Part shown: positions 9,397-19,310 of the stretch, one piece after another
Layout: each line of letters starts with the position of its first letter
Numbering within the stretch: position 1 is the stretch's first letter
Assembly: GCF_017355915.2 (NCBI RefSeq)
Contig: NZ_JAFEUV020000009.1
Coordinates: 186,001 to 250,000, forward strand
Origin: Telluribacter roseus
GTDB lineage: Bacteria > Bacteroidota > Bacteroidia > Cytophagales > Spirosomataceae
DNA length: 64,000 nucleotides
Reading direction: 5' to 3'
Made by a program: the position numbers and the translations under genes
The notes under the pieces: model-generated
Seen by the model: only the letters and a program-made list of their open reading frames with translations
Told to the model about the DNA's origin: nothing
The model's database searches: none

Positions 9397-9996
9397 ATGA
9401 ATAGACGTGATGCTCTTGCCCGTGTGGCGTTACTAATGGGGGGAACTCTCTCGGCTCCCACTTTAGTCGCCTTTCTGGAAGGCTGCAAGACCGCTGACGA
9501 AACCTCCAAAGCTACCAGCTTTGCGTTCTCGGACGATCAGCTGAGTCTTGTTTCAGAAGTTGCTGAAACTATCATCCCACGAACAGATACCCCTGGTGCC
9601 AAAGACGCCAAAGTCGGAGAGTTCATACAGGTGATGTTGAAAGACTGCTACTACACCAAGGATCAGGAGAAATTTACCGCCGGTCTGGAAAAACTCAACG
9701 ATGAGGACTTCATGAAAGCGGCCCCTGAGAAAAGAACTCAGATCCTGACGGCCCTTGAGAAGGAGTCTATCGAAGAGCTGAAGAAAGTCGGAGACGAGCG
9801 CAACAAAGCCAAAGAAGCCGGCAAAACCTTTGAAGAACCAGGTGTACCTTTCTTCCGCCTGATGAAGGAACTTACTCTGCTGGGGTACTTTACTTCGGAG
9901 CAGGGAGCTACTCAGGCTCTGGAATACGTAGCCGTACCTACCAAGTACGAAGGATGCATTGACCTTAAACCCGGTCAGAAAGCCTGGGCTATATAA
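9397..9996 (+). CDS. Gluconate 2-dehydrogenase subunit 3 family protein
   Basis: A 199-residue exported protein. The N-terminus MNRRDALARVALLMGG has a twin-arginine-like start and hydrophobic core, followed by LEGC near residue 30. The motif ETIIPRTDTPGAKDAKVGEF near 59-78 is the hallmark of the family. Subunit 3 proteins accompany FAD-containing GMC dehydrogenases, which they probably help to export, fold or link to electron carriers. The GMC gene follows after 81 bp, supporting one transcription unit. The sugar substrate cannot be told from sequence. Confidence 0.9.
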   Translation: MNRRDALARVALLMGGTLSAPTLVAFLEGCKTADETSKATSFAFSDDQLSLVSEVAETIIPRTDTPGAKDAKVGEFIQVMLKDCYYTKDQEKFTAGLEKLNDEDFMKAAPEKRTQILTALEKESIEELKKVGDERNKAKEAGKTFEEPGVPFFRLMKELTLLGYFTSEQGATQALEYVAVPTKYEGCIDLKPGQKAWAI

Positions 9997-10077
9997 TCTA
10001 TTATCATAGGTAGACAGCGGGATTTAACCCTCCCTCCTGTTTGCTTTCAGTTAATCCCTTTTATATCAATACTACTG

Positions 10078-11799
10078 ATGAATCTTAACATAAAAGCCAA
10101 ACAACAAGCTACCTACGACGCCATCGTGGTGGGATCGGGTATCAGTGGAGGCTGGGCCGCCAAAGAGCTTACCGAAAAAGGTCTCAAGGTACTTATGCTG
10201 GAGCGCGGACGTGACATCAAGCACGTAGTAGACTACAAGACGGCCACGCTCGCTCCCTGGGAATTTGAACACCGCGGCCGGGTAAGTACCCTGGCTCGTG
10301 AAGAATACTGGGCGAACTATCGTACGGGCTATACCGCCAACGAAGAGCACCGCCACCATTTTGAAAATGATAAAGAAAACCCATACCTGGAGGACCGTCC
10401 CTTTGACTGGATCAGAGGGTACCACTTGGGCGGGCGCTCCATTATGTGGGGCCGCCAGAGCTACCGCTGGAACGAAGCCGACTTTGAAGCTAACGCCAAA
10501 GAAGGCATTGCCATCGACTGGCCGATCCGCTATAAGGACATCGCCCCCTGGTACGATTACGTGGAGCGGTTTATCGGAGTGAGTGGTTCACGGGATGGTC
10601 TGGATGTACTTCCTGACGGACAGTTCCAGCCCCCTATGCAGATGAACTGCGTCGAAACACAGGTAAAAAGTGCCATTGAATCTAAATTCCCCGGACGGCA
10701 TTTGATTATTGGCCGTACGGCTCACCTGACAGCTCCTCAGGAGCACCAGACTGCCTTGGGCCGGGCGGCTTGCCAGTTCCGTAACATGTGTATGCGCGGA
10801 TGCCCGTATGGTGGCTATTTCAGCACCCAGGCGGGCACCCTGCCCGCTGCCCAGAAAACCGGCAACCTTACCCTGGTTACTGACGCTATCGTGACGGAGG
10901 TAATCTACGACGACAAGGCCGGAAAAGCTACCGGCGTACGGGTAATTGACCAGAATACGATGGAGGCCCGTGAGTACTTTGCCAAGATTATATTCCTGAA
11001 TGCTTCGGCCATTGCTTCGGCGTCAATCATGCTCAACTCCAAGTCGAGCCGCTTCCCCAACGGACTGGGTAACGAGAGCGATCAGCTGGGCCGCAACATC
11101 ATGGACCACCACCTGGCCGTAGGGGCAGGCGGTGAGTTTGACGGCCACCAGGACAAGTACTACTTTGGTCGCCGGGCCAATGGTATCTACGTGACCCGTT
11201 ACCGCAACTGGGGCAACGACAAGCGTGACTACCTGCGTGGCTTTGGGTACCAGGGTGCCGCCAGCCGTGAAAGCTGGGGACGTGGTGCGGCCATGGAAGG
11301 TTTCGGTGCTGCCTTTAAAGAGGAGATCTCTAAGCCGGGTATCTGGCGCATGAACCTGGGCGGCTTTGGTGAGGTACTGCCTCAGGAGAGCAACCGCATG
11401 TACCTGCACGCCAGCCAGAAAGACAAATGGGGACTGCCGCTGGTGGTATTTGATGCAGCGTACGGTGAAAACGAGCGTAAAATGCGCGTAGACATGATGA
11501 ACGATGCCGCCGAAATGCTCGAAGCATCCGGATTCAAAAACGTAACGCCGTACAACGATACGACCAAGAACCTCGGTATTGGTATCCACGAAATGGGTAC
11601 TGCCCGTATGGGTCGTGATCCGAAGACGTCGGTACTTAACGGCAACAATCAGGTATGGGGTGCCGAGAACGTATACGTAACAGACGGAGCCTTTATGACG
11701 TCGGCGTCCTGCGTCAACCCTTCGCTCACCTACATGGCTATGACTGCCCGCGCCGCTGACCATGCTGTTAAGGAGCTGAAAAAGCAGAACATTACCTAG
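10078..11799 (+). CDS. GMC family oxidoreductase (FAD-dependent sugar/alcohol dehydrogenase)
   Basis: 573 residues with the GMC layout: an FAD-binding beta-alpha-beta (DAIVVGSGISGGWAAKEL near 14-31, ending in MLERG), the GGRSIMWGRQSYRW block near 118-131, and C-terminal active-site blocks GIHEMGTARMG near 501-511 (catalytic His) and SASCVNPSLTYMAM near 541-554 (second active-site position Asn). A central CMRGCPYGG motif near 238-246 is typical of gluconate dehydrogenase-like large subunits. It has no signal peptide of its own, so it likely travels with the twin-arginine-bearing subunit 3 encoded just upstream. Related pairs oxidise sugars, in some cases to 3-keto sugars; that use here is inference. 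Confidence 0.93.
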   Translation: MNLNIKAKQQATYDAIVVGSGISGGWAAKELTEKGLKVLMLERGRDIKHVVDYKTATLAPWEFEHRGRVSTLAREEYWANYRTGYTANEEHRHHFENDKENPYLEDRPFDWIRGYHLGGRSIMWGRQSYRWNEADFEANAKEGIAIDWPIRYKDIAPWYDYVERFIGVSGSRDGLDVLPDGQFQPPMQMNCVETQVKSAIESKFPGRHLIIGRTAHLTAPQEHQTALGRAACQFRNMCMRGCPYGGYFSTQAGTLPAAQKTGNLTLVTDAIVTEVIYDDKAGKATGVRVIDQNTMEAREYFAKIIFLNASAIASASIMLNSKSSRFPNGLGNESDQLGRNIMDHHLAVGAGGEFDGHQDKYYFGRRANGIYVTRYRNWGNDKRDYLRGFGYQGAASRESWGRGAAMEGFGAAFKEEISKPGIWRMNLGGFGEVLPQESNRMYLHASQKDKWGLPLVVFDAAYGENERKMRVDMMNDAAEMLEASGFKNVTPYNDTTKNLGIGIHEMGTARMGRDPKTSVLNGNNQVWGAENVYVTDGAFMTSASCVNPSLTYMAMTARAADHAVKELKKQNIT

Positions 11800-11820
11800 A
11801 AGTACATTAGCTTTAACAAG

Positions 11821-11857
11821 AAAGCCTCTTTCCTACCTAGTGGGAAGAGGCTTTTTT
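11821..11857 (+). terminator. Rho-independent terminator after GMC gene
   Basis: Stem AAAGCCTCTT / AAGAGGCTTT with a short loop and a run of T (CTTTTTTT) immediately after, 21 bp beyond the GMC stop codon. Confidence 0.85.
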
Positions 11858-11899
11858 TATAGTACCCTTCTCTGTTCACCAAATAGCTCTATTTAGCCT

Positions 11900-13555
11900 A
11901 TGAAAAACTTACTTTTACTTTGGATAGTATCCGGTATTGCAGCTATTGGTAGCGGAGGGCAGGCGGAGGCTCAATTGCTGGATAATTCCACCTTACCCAT
12001 ACTGATCATCGACACCCAGGGACAGGAAATTCCTAACGAGCCCAAGATCGTGGCCTCCCTGAAGATTATTGACAATGGTCCCGGCAAGATCAACCTCCCT
12101 ACGGATAAGCCAGCCTTTGAGAGTAAAATAGGGATAGAGCAGCGGGGCTCCTCCTCCCGGATACTTTTCCCCAAGAAGCCCTACGGATTTGAGCTGCGGG
12201 ATGCCAAAGGCGAAGAGGGCGTTAGTGCCTCGCTGCTGGGTATACCTGCCGAGGAGGATTGGGTACTCAATGCTACCTACAACGACAAAACACTGGTTAG
12301 GGAAGTACTGACCTACGGCCTGTACCGGCAATTCAGCCCCTACTACGCCACCCAGACCCGCTACTGCGAAGTCATCCTGAACGGTCAGTACCAAGGCCTG
12401 TATATCCTGATGGAGAAAATAAAGCGTGACCGAAACCGGGTCAACATCTCCAATCTTAGAAGTACTGACACAGCCGGCGATGCGCTGACGGGTGGCTACA
12501 TACTGAAACTGGATAAAGTTGAAGGTAGCCCGTCCCGCACGTGGGAGTCGCCGTTTAAGTCCTCGTCTAACAAGACTATCCCCATACAGATAGAATTTCC
12601 TAAGATCGGGGATATCACCGAGGCGCAGTTCAACTACATCAAAGACTACCTTACTGCCTTTGAAACAGCACTAAAAAGTGAGAGCTACCAGGATGAAGCC
12701 ACCGGCTACCCCAAGTACATAGATGTAGACTCCTGGGTAGACTACCTGATCATTAACGAGGTTTGCCGCAATGTAGATGCCTATCGGATAAGTACTTTCT
12801 TTTATAAGGACCGTGACAGCAAAGGCGGAAAGCTGGTAATGGGCCCCATCTGGGACTTTAACCTTGCCTACGGCAACGTTGACTTCTGCCAGGGTGAGTC
12901 GTACATGGGCTGGGCCTTTGACTTCAACTCTGTATGTCAGAATGAACCCAACCATATGCCATTCTGGTGGAACCGGCTGCTGATGGATTTCAACTTTGCC
13001 CGCAAAGTGCGGCTACGGTACCAGTCCCTGCGGCAAAATGTACTTAAGACCGAGCACATCAACCAGTACATTGACTCCACCATCACCAGTATGCACGAGG
13101 CCCCGATCCGTAATTTCCAGCGCTGGCCGGTGATAGGGCAGAAACTATGGCCCAACCACTACGTAGGCAATACCTATCAGGACGAAGTCAAGTACCTCAA
13201 GGACTGGATCAGCCTGCGCCTGAACTGGATGGATGGGGCCCTGCTCCCCTTTGGGGCTGATGTCATGAGTTCCCCCAGCGCCGTCAGCAACGAGATACAA
13301 CTGCTAGTTTCGCCCAATCCCGCCCCCCATAAGCAGGTACAGGTACAGTTTAACCTGCCTGCTGCCTCTGCCGTCAGGATCGTAACCGTAGATCTATGGG
13401 GCCGAACTACCATCCGGAGGGATATGGGCAGGCTCACTTCGGGTCTTCATAGTTCGGAAGTGAATCTGGAAAATACTAATGGCCATCTGATCCAGCTCAT
13501 AGCCCTGGAAGCGGACGGCAGAATCATATCAACTAAAAAACTACTACAACCGTAG
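11900..13555 (+). CDS. Secreted CotH kinase family protein with T9SS sorting domain
   Basis: 551 residues. A signal peptide (about 1-24, ending AEAQ) is followed by a CotH-type domain: QRGSSSRILFPKKPYGFELR near 74-93, the central VNLSGLYILMEKIKRDRNRV-like region (YQGLYILMEKIKRD near 157-170), and MGPIWDFNLAYGN near 313-325, which holds the metal-binding Asp. CotH proteins are atypical protein kinases. Residues from about 470 (LLVSPNPAPHKQVQVQF ... VDLWGRTT) form a type A sorting domain of the type IX secretion system, so the protein should be carried across the outer membrane. The DUF5009 gene begins 2 bp after its stop, implying cotranscription. Target substrates are unknown. Confidence 0.88.
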   Translation: MKNLLLLWIVSGIAAIGSGGQAEAQLLDNSTLPILIIDTQGQEIPNEPKIVASLKIIDNGPGKINLPTDKPAFESKIGIEQRGSSSRILFPKKPYGFELRDAKGEEGVSASLLGIPAEEDWVLNATYNDKTLVREVLTYGLYRQFSPYYATQTRYCEVILNGQYQGLYILMEKIKRDRNRVNISNLRSTDTAGDALTGGYILKLDKVEGSPSRTWESPFKSSSNKTIPIQIEFPKIGDITEAQFNYIKDYLTAFETALKSESYQDEATGYPKYIDVDSWVDYLIINEVCRNVDAYRISTFFYKDRDSKGGKLVMGPIWDFNLAYGNVDFCQGESYMGWAFDFNSVCQNEPNHMPFWWNRLLMDFNFARKVRLRYQSLRQNVLKTEHINQYIDSTITSMHEAPIRNFQRWPVIGQKLWPNHYVGNTYQDEVKYLKDWISLRLNWMDGALLPFGADVMSSPSAVSNEIQLLVSPNPAPHKQVQVQFNLPAASAVRIVTVDLWGRTTIRRDMGRLTSGLHSSEVNLENTNGHLIQLIALEADGRIISTKKLLQP

Positions 13556-13557
13556 CG

Positions 13558-14781
13558 ATGGATACAATCCTGAATCCTTCCCTGCCCCGGCAGGAAACCG
13601 TCACCCGCTCCATTCCACAGCGGGTATCCTCCGTAGATACCTACCGCGGATTTGTGATGCTGCTGATGATGGCCGAAGTACTTGAGTTCGGCCACGTAGC
13701 CGAAGCTGCCCCCGGTAGTAGCTTCTGGGCGTTTCTTCACCACCACCAAAGCCACGTGCCGTGGGTAGGTTGTTCGCTGCACGATCTTATCCAGCCTTCA
13801 TTCACGTTCCTGGTGGGGGTAGCGCTACCTTACTCTATGGCTAGCCGGTCCAGCCAAGGGCATAGTGCCACCTACCTGTGGCTCCACATGCTGCGCCGGT
13901 CGCTGATCCTGATCCTGCTGGGTATATTTCTGCGATCTATGTTCAGCCAGCAGACCAATTTTACCTTCGAGGATACCCTTACGCAGATAGGTCTTGGCTA
14001 CCCTTTCCTGTTCGCGTTAGGGTTCAGTACTCCCCGGGTTCAGTGGGGGGCTCTGGCGGCAGTACTGGTAGGCTACTGGCTCCTCTTTGCGCTGTACCCC
14101 CTGCCCGGCCCGGATTTTGACTGGTCGCAGGCCGGAGTAGCCGCCGACTGGCCGCACCACTTGCAGGGCTTCGCGGCCCATTGGAACAAGAACACCAATG
14201 CCGCCTGGGCCTTTGATCGCTGGTTTCTGAACCTGTTCCCACGTGAGCAGCCCTTCCTCTTCAACGGCGGAGGCTACGCCACCCTTAGCTTTATCCCTAC
14301 GCTGGGTACCATGATCCTAGGCCTGCTGGCCGGACAGTGGGTAAAGGCGGCTACCTCAGCCGGTCCGCTTCTGAAGCGGCTGCTGATTACGGGTGTACTC
14401 CTGCTTACGGTAGCTACTGTACTCAACTGGTCGGGTATAGCACCCAATATCAAGAGAATCTGGACGCCCACCTGGACCCTGTTCAGCGGGGGCTGGTGCT
14501 TTATTCTGCTGGCGGGCTTTTACTACCTCGTCGACGTACAACAGACCCGCAGGTGGTTTATGCCACTGATCGTTATTGGTATGAATTCCATTGCCGCATA
14601 CGTGCTGGCGCATACGGTAGTAGGCTTCATCGACCAGTCGTTCCGGATTCATATAAGCCCGCAGTATGACCAGGTATTCGGCCCTATATACCGTACATTA
14701 GTGAGTGGAGGAGTGGCTTTGCTGGTGCAGTGGCTGGTCTTGTATTGGATGTACAAGAAAAAGCTTTTTATAAGAATTTAA
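13558..14781 (+). CDS. DUF5009/DUF1624-like membrane acyltransferase
   Basis: A 407-residue polytopic membrane protein. The opening SVDTYRGFVMLLMMAEVLEF (near 25-44) and the later SFTFLVGVALPYS (near 81-93) are typical of the DUF5009 group, related to heparan-alpha-glucosaminide N-acetyltransferase-like proteins. These are thought to move acetyl groups onto exported sugars, though few are characterised. About ten hydrophobic segments can be seen and the protein ends in a basic tail (YKKKLFIRI). Its start lies 2 bp after the CotH stop. The DUF assignment is fairly sure and the acyl-transfer role is family-level inference. Confidence 0.82.
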   Translation: MDTILNPSLPRQETVTRSIPQRVSSVDTYRGFVMLLMMAEVLEFGHVAEAAPGSSFWAFLHHHQSHVPWVGCSLHDLIQPSFTFLVGVALPYSMASRSSQGHSATYLWLHMLRRSLILILLGIFLRSMFSQQTNFTFEDTLTQIGLGYPFLFALGFSTPRVQWGALAAVLVGYWLLFALYPLPGPDFDWSQAGVAADWPHHLQGFAAHWNKNTNAAWAFDRWFLNLFPREQPFLFNGGGYATLSFIPTLGTMILGLLAGQWVKAATSAGPLLKRLLITGVLLLTVATVLNWSGIAPNIKRIWTPTWTLFSGGWCFILLAGFYYLVDVQQTRRWFMPLIVIGMNSIAAYVLAHTVVGFIDQSFRIHISPQYDQVFGPIYRTLVSGGVALLVQWLVLYWMYKKKLFIRI

Positions 14782-14930
14782 AGAAAAAGTACCCATTTTC
14801 CCGGTTTTATTGCCGATTACTAAATGGCTGGTTGTATAACACAGGGATGGCATAGGTTTTATACTACATAGTTCATCTTTATTACCTGCTTCTACGTACA
14901 TTTTATAAGGCAAAACAGACATAAACATAT

Positions 14931-15836
14931 GTGACTATGGGTACTTTCTATATTTCTCGAAAAGGAATACGTATGGCCGTATGCCTTGCCCTTAGCGTAG
15001 TTTTTTTTGGTCTTAGCGGTTGTCAGGATCTGGGGCTTATTGATCCTGACAGTACCTCTATCAATGACCCGATTATTGATTACGTAGAGATCAATGACGT
15101 GCCGTACGGAAAAGGTCCGCTGCAGAAACTGGACATAGCGCTGCCACTTTCGCTGGAGAAGAATCCGGCCGAAGTTGTCATACTGATCCATGGTGGCGGC
15201 TGGACTACCGGCGACAAGTTTTATCTGGGGTCTACGGTAAATCTGCTCAAAAAGGCCAAGAAAAATCTGGCTATTGTTAACGTGAACTACCGCATTGCTT
15301 CGGATACCGGCAATCTGATCTCGCTCCAGCGTGAAGATATCAGCTCGGCGGTTGCGTACCTGGTGGAGAACGCCGGTAAGTATAACATCAAAGACAAGGA
15401 CTACATGATCGCCGGAATCAGTGCGGGTGGCCACCTAGCCCTGACACATGCCTACGGTGACAACAAAAATCAGATCATCAAGACTGTGGTCGCCGCTTCT
15501 GCCCCTACGGAGCTATGTATCAGAGAGATGGTTGATGCCAGCCTGCAGCCCAACGTACAGTACCTGGTAGGTGCCAAGTACGAGGGGCCTCTTGATGCTT
15601 TTATTGAAGCAAGCCCCTTCTATCTGGCCAGCTTCCGTTCTCCCCGCACCATACTACTCTATGGCGAGGACGATAAACTGGTTTCTGTCCAGCACGGGGC
15701 ATTACTGCACAAAAAGCTCAAAGCTCTGCGGGTACCTCACTCCTATATTTTGTATCCGGGCGAGGCGCATAATGTATCAGCCGAAAAGATTACCCGGAAT
15801 GTCTTTGCTGCGTTCCAGAACCAGCCAGCCAACTAG
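14931..15836 (+). CDS. Alpha/beta hydrolase lipoprotein (esterase)
   Basis: 301 residues counted from GTG 14931; ATG 14937 or ATG 14973 (the M before AVCLALSVVFF) may be the true start. A lipoprotein signal ends in LSGC (Cys31 in this numbering). The catalytic frame of the BD-FAE/carboxylesterase group is complete: oxyanion loop ILIHGGGW at 84-91, nucleophile Ser164 in GISAGGH, an acidic residue in LYGEDDKLV near 243-251, and His in GEAHNVSA near 281-288. It likely removes acyl groups from exported glycans or similar at the outer membrane or periplasm. A perfect palindromic terminator follows. No partner gene is tightly linked. Confidence 0.85.
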   Translation: MTMGTFYISRKGIRMAVCLALSVVFFGLSGCQDLGLIDPDSTSINDPIIDYVEINDVPYGKGPLQKLDIALPLSLEKNPAEVVILIHGGGWTTGDKFYLGSTVNLLKKAKKNLAIVNVNYRIASDTGNLISLQREDISSAVAYLVENAGKYNIKDKDYMIAGISAGGHLALTHAYGDNKNQIIKTVVAASAPTELCIREMVDASLQPNVQYLVGAKYEGPLDAFIEASPFYLASFRSPRTILLYGEDDKLVSVQHGALLHKKLKALRVPHSYILYPGEAHNVSAEKITRNVFAAFQNQPAN

Positions 15837-15865
15837 AGCCGGCGCTTGATCTTACTACACTTTAT

Positions 15866-15897
15866 CTACATCCTGCACTCGCGAGTGCAGGATGTAG
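15866..15897. terminator. Perfect 32-nt palindrome, terminator
   Basis: CTACATCCTGCACTCG and its exact reverse complement meet without a spacer, followed by TGTTTTA. It lies 30 bp after the esterase stop. Confidence 0.75.
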
Positions 15898-15983
15898 TGT
15901 TTTATACCCCTGCACGATTAGATGTGGGAGGGTTTCTGCTTGTGTGTTAAATAGCTCCTACTCAAACAACTGGCACTCCTACC

Positions 15984-18029
15984 ATGAAATCCCTACTCCT
16001 TGCCGCCTCCTTGTTTCTGCTGCCCTCATTCAACGCCAGACTGCATACACCCGCGGCCTCTCCCACCCAAGCCGGTGATGAAGCTTATACCAGGCCTGTT
16101 TTTATTGAGCTGCCTCTGGGAGCTATCAAGCCGACCGGCTGGCTCCGTAATCAGCTACTGATCATGCAGGAAGGTACTACCGGGCACCTGGACGAGGTAC
16201 ATGCCAAAATTAAGAACGACAACGGCTGGCTCGGAGGTAAAGGGGACGGCTGGGAAGAAACGCCCTACTGGCTGGATGGCGCGGTACCCCTGGCTTACCT
16301 GCTGGACAGCAAGCCTCTGAAAGAGAAAGTACTCAGGTACATAAACTGGACGCTCGATCACCAGCGGCCTTCGGGGTACTTCGGTCCTATCACTAAGGCC
16401 GAGCGGGAGCTGGGCGTACAGATCACGGCCGACAACTGTGAGCAGGGTGAGGACTGGTGGCCCAAGATGATCATGCTGAAAGTACTGCAGCAGTACTATA
16501 CGGCTACGCAGGACCCGCGCGTCATCCCGTTCATGACGAAGTACTTCCGCTACCAGCTACAAAGCCTCAGGAAGTGCCCCGTAGGTAAGTGGACCGAGTG
16601 GGCTACCTCGCGAGGTACCGACAATGCCATGATAGCACAGTGGCTGTACAGCATCACCGGCGATAGATCACTACTGGAGCTGGCCTCGCTGGTGGAGTCA
16701 CAGTCGTTTCCCTGGAGTACCTGGCTGGGCAACCGCGACTGGGTAATTGGAGCAGCCACCAACCAGAACAGCCAGAACTGGATGCACCGGCACGCGGTAA
16801 ATGTAGGTATGGCCCTGAAGGCACCAGCCATTAACTACCAGCGCACCCATGATGAGGGCTACCTAAAAGCGCTTAAAACCGGCTTTAATGACCTGATGAC
16901 GCTCCACGGGCTACCGATGGGTATCTTCTCCGGAGATGAAGACCTGAACGGCAATGATCCCACGCAGGGTGTAGAGCTATGCGCCATTGTAGAGTCTATG
17001 TTCTCGCTGGAGCAGATCATTGCTATTACAGGAGATATACAATACATGGATGCTCTGGAACGAATGACGTTCAACGCGCTACCTACCCAGACCACCGACG
17101 ACTTCAACGCCAAGCAGTACTTCCAGATTGCCAATCAGGTACAGGTATCCCGAGGAGTATTTGACTTTTCCCTTCCCTTCGACCGCGAAATGAACAATGT
17201 ATTCGGCATGCGGAGTGGCTATACCTGCTGCCTGGCCAACATGCACCAGGGTTGGACCAAGTTTGCGCAACACCTGTGGTACGCTACACCGGGTAAAGGA
17301 GTGGCCGCATTGGCGTATGCTCCCAACCAGCTCAAAGCCAAAGTAGGTAGCGACAACACCGAGATCACCATCGACGAGGTAACCAACTACCCATTTGACG
17401 ATGTTATTCACTTTGAAATAAGTACCCCTAAGTCGGTGGCATTCCCGTTCCAGCTCCGGATCCCGGCCTGGTGCAAAGAAGCTACTATCATGGTAAACGG
17501 TAAAAGGCTGAGTACCGTAACGGGCGGACAACTATATACGCACCATCAGACCTGGAAGAACGGCGACAAGCTGACGCTGCAACTACCTATGGTAGTAACT
17601 ACCTCCAACTGGGCCCGTAACTCCAGAGCCATTGAACGAGGGCCGCTGGTGTATGCCCTACGGCTGGAAGAACGCTGGGAAGAAGGGCACAATGAGGCCG
17701 AAGGGAAGTACTTCAGCATTTACCCTAAAGGCGACTGGAACTACGGGCTGGTAGAACAGGTCATCAAAGAGCCTCTAAAAAACATACAGGTCACTACCAG
17801 GCCGGTAGCTGACCCATTTGTATGGAATATCCATAATGCACCCATTGAACTCAAAACCACCGCCCGCAAAATACCCGGCTGGCAACTGGTAGATGGCCTG
17901 GCCCGACAGCCGGTTACTGACCGCAACGGACTGTACAAAGGCAGAGTCAGCGATACCACCGAGACCATCTCTTTGATCCCCTACGGGTGTACCAAGGTAA
18001 GGGTGGTGGCTTTTCCGGTAGTCAAATAG
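15984..18029 (+). CDS. Glycoside hydrolase family 127 (beta-L-arabinofuranosidase-like, DUF1680)
   Basis: 681 residues with an export signal (MKSLLLAASLFLLPSFNA), an (alpha/alpha)6-barrel and a C-terminal beta-sandwich. The cysteine-glycosidase zinc site of the family is recognisable: E331-x-C333 in GVELCAIVE, and the adjacent pair C415-C416 in SGYTCCLANM, one of which would be the nucleophile as in HypBA1. Start region RPVFIELPLGAIKPTGWLRN (37-56) is family-typical. Known members release L-arabinofuranose from plant glycans, while many relatives are uncharacterised, so the substrate is uncertain. No SusC/D pair is adjacent, unlike a classical polysaccharide locus. Confidence 0.87.
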   Translation: MKSLLLAASLFLLPSFNARLHTPAASPTQAGDEAYTRPVFIELPLGAIKPTGWLRNQLLIMQEGTTGHLDEVHAKIKNDNGWLGGKGDGWEETPYWLDGAVPLAYLLDSKPLKEKVLRYINWTLDHQRPSGYFGPITKAERELGVQITADNCEQGEDWWPKMIMLKVLQQYYTATQDPRVIPFMTKYFRYQLQSLRKCPVGKWTEWATSRGTDNAMIAQWLYSITGDRSLLELASLVESQSFPWSTWLGNRDWVIGAATNQNSQNWMHRHAVNVGMALKAPAINYQRTHDEGYLKALKTGFNDLMTLHGLPMGIFSGDEDLNGNDPTQGVELCAIVESMFSLEQIIAITGDIQYMDALERMTFNALPTQTTDDFNAKQYFQIANQVQVSRGVFDFSLPFDREMNNVFGMRSGYTCCLANMHQGWTKFAQHLWYATPGKGVAALAYAPNQLKAKVGSDNTEITIDEVTNYPFDDVIHFEISTPKSVAFPFQLRIPAWCKEATIMVNGKRLSTVTGGQLYTHHQTWKNGDKLTLQLPMVVTTSNWARNSRAIERGPLVYALRLEERWEEGHNEAEGKYFSIYPKGDWNYGLVEQVIKEPLKNIQVTTRPVADPFVWNIHNAPIELKTTARKIPGWQLVDGLARQPVTDRNGLYKGRVSDTTETISLIPYGCTKVRVVAFPVVK

Positions 18030-18164
18030 CAGGAGGCTGAAAATCCTCATCATAAAGAAGTTGCTGGCTTACATGAGTACATCCTTCCGCAACTTCACGG
18101 GCCGTACAGGGTACTTTGGGCGGGTACCAAATTTGCATACTGACTATTCTAATTAGAATAAAGT

Positions 18165-19268
18165 ATGTCAGTAGCATCCACCCAGGGAGTAGCGCCCGTA
18201 GAGTTTCCGGCTCTTACTCCCAAAGAAATAAAAAAGCTGCGCAAAGACCCTGCGCGTACAGCCGAGGCAGTCGGCCTTACCTATGTGCGAAGTGATGAAG
18301 CCCCCGGTTATCAGCGCAAACGTGCCGGTAAGGGCTTTTACTACGTAGATGGGCAGGGAGCACGTTGTAAAGACGCCGAAGCCCTTAATCGCATTAAAAC
18401 CCTGGCTATACCGCCTGCCTGGCAGAATGTATGGATCAGTGAGGACCCCAATACGCACCTGCAGGCGACGGGCATCGATGAAGCAGGCCGTAAGCAGTAC
18501 CGGTATCACCCCTTCTGGAACCAGATCCGAAATCATACCAAGTACTACCGACTGTTGAATTTCTCGGATGCCCTACCCAAGCTACGCGAGCAGGTAGAGA
18601 CCGACCTGCGCCACCGCAACGACGACCTGTACAAGGTCACGGCGCTGGTCATCAAGATCATGGAAAAGACCTGCATACGGGTAGGTAATATGCGGTACAA
18701 GGTTCAAAACGGTTCGTCGGGTATCACGACGCTGGATGCCAGACAGGTTACCGTCACCGGCAATACCATCCGCTTTACATTCAAAGGCAAGAAAGGAATC
18801 AAGCATGATATAACGCTGCGCGACCCCCAACTGGCGCGACTGGTCAAGCACTACAAGGAGATGCCCGGCCGGCGTCTTTTTCAGTATATCAACGACAACG
18901 GTAAGCGGAGTACTCTGAAAGCCGAACACGTTAATGAATACATTCGTACCCATACCGGGGGCAACTACTCCGCCAAGGACTTCCGTACCTGGATGGGTAC
19001 CGTAACGGCCTTCGAATTTCTGAGCGCACAGCCTTCCTGTACCAGTCAACGCGACTTTAACCGCAAGGTCAACGCCTGCCTGGATGCCGTAGCGGCTCAC
19101 CTGGGCAATACCCGGGCCGTATGCCGCAAGTACTATGTACATCCAGCCGTAACACAGGCGTATGAGCAGGATCGGCTGAAACGCTTCCTGAACCGTACAA
19201 CCGACGATAACTCACTGCTTTCTGAAACGGAGCAACGGCTGAAAGCTTTGCTGGCCAGTCAGAAGTAG
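18165..19268 (+). CDS. DNA topoisomerase IB (poxvirus/eukaryote type)
   Basis: 367 residues, the usual length of bacterial type IB enzymes, which relax supercoils by a 3'-phosphotyrosyl intermediate. Seen: N-terminal DNA-clamp region with IPPAWQNVWISEDPNTHLQA (82-101), Arg172 in CIRVGN, a basic hairpin FKGKKGIKH near 206-214, Arg274 in AKDFRTW, and nucleophile Tyr324 in RKYYVHP. The catalytic set is therefore complete. The start ATG at 18165 is followed by a flexible 15-residue lead. It is monocistronic and ends in a strong palindromic terminator. Confidence 0.94.
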   Translation: MSVASTQGVAPVEFPALTPKEIKKLRKDPARTAEAVGLTYVRSDEAPGYQRKRAGKGFYYVDGQGARCKDAEALNRIKTLAIPPAWQNVWISEDPNTHLQATGIDEAGRKQYRYHPFWNQIRNHTKYYRLLNFSDALPKLREQVETDLRHRNDDLYKVTALVIKIMEKTCIRVGNMRYKVQNGSSGITTLDARQVTVTGNTIRFTFKGKKGIKHDITLRDPQLARLVKHYKEMPGRRLFQYINDNGKRSTLKAEHVNEYIRTHTGGNYSAKDFRTWMGTVTAFEFLSAQPSCTSQRDFNRKVNACLDAVAAHLGNTRAVCRKYYVHPAVTQAYEQDRLKRFLNRTTDDNSLLSETEQRLKALLASQK

Positions 19269-19310
19269 GACAGGTAGTTTATACGTACAACTATACCGGA
19301 TAGTATACAA

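Noticed and set aside
11023-11763. 246-residue minus-strand ORF inside the GMC gene
   Set aside because: Antisense to conserved GMC motifs; residue pattern shows no domain.
14892-15434. 180-residue minus-strand ORF opposite the lipoprotein esterase
   Set aside because: Covers the antisense of the esterase catalytic region; no start context or motif.
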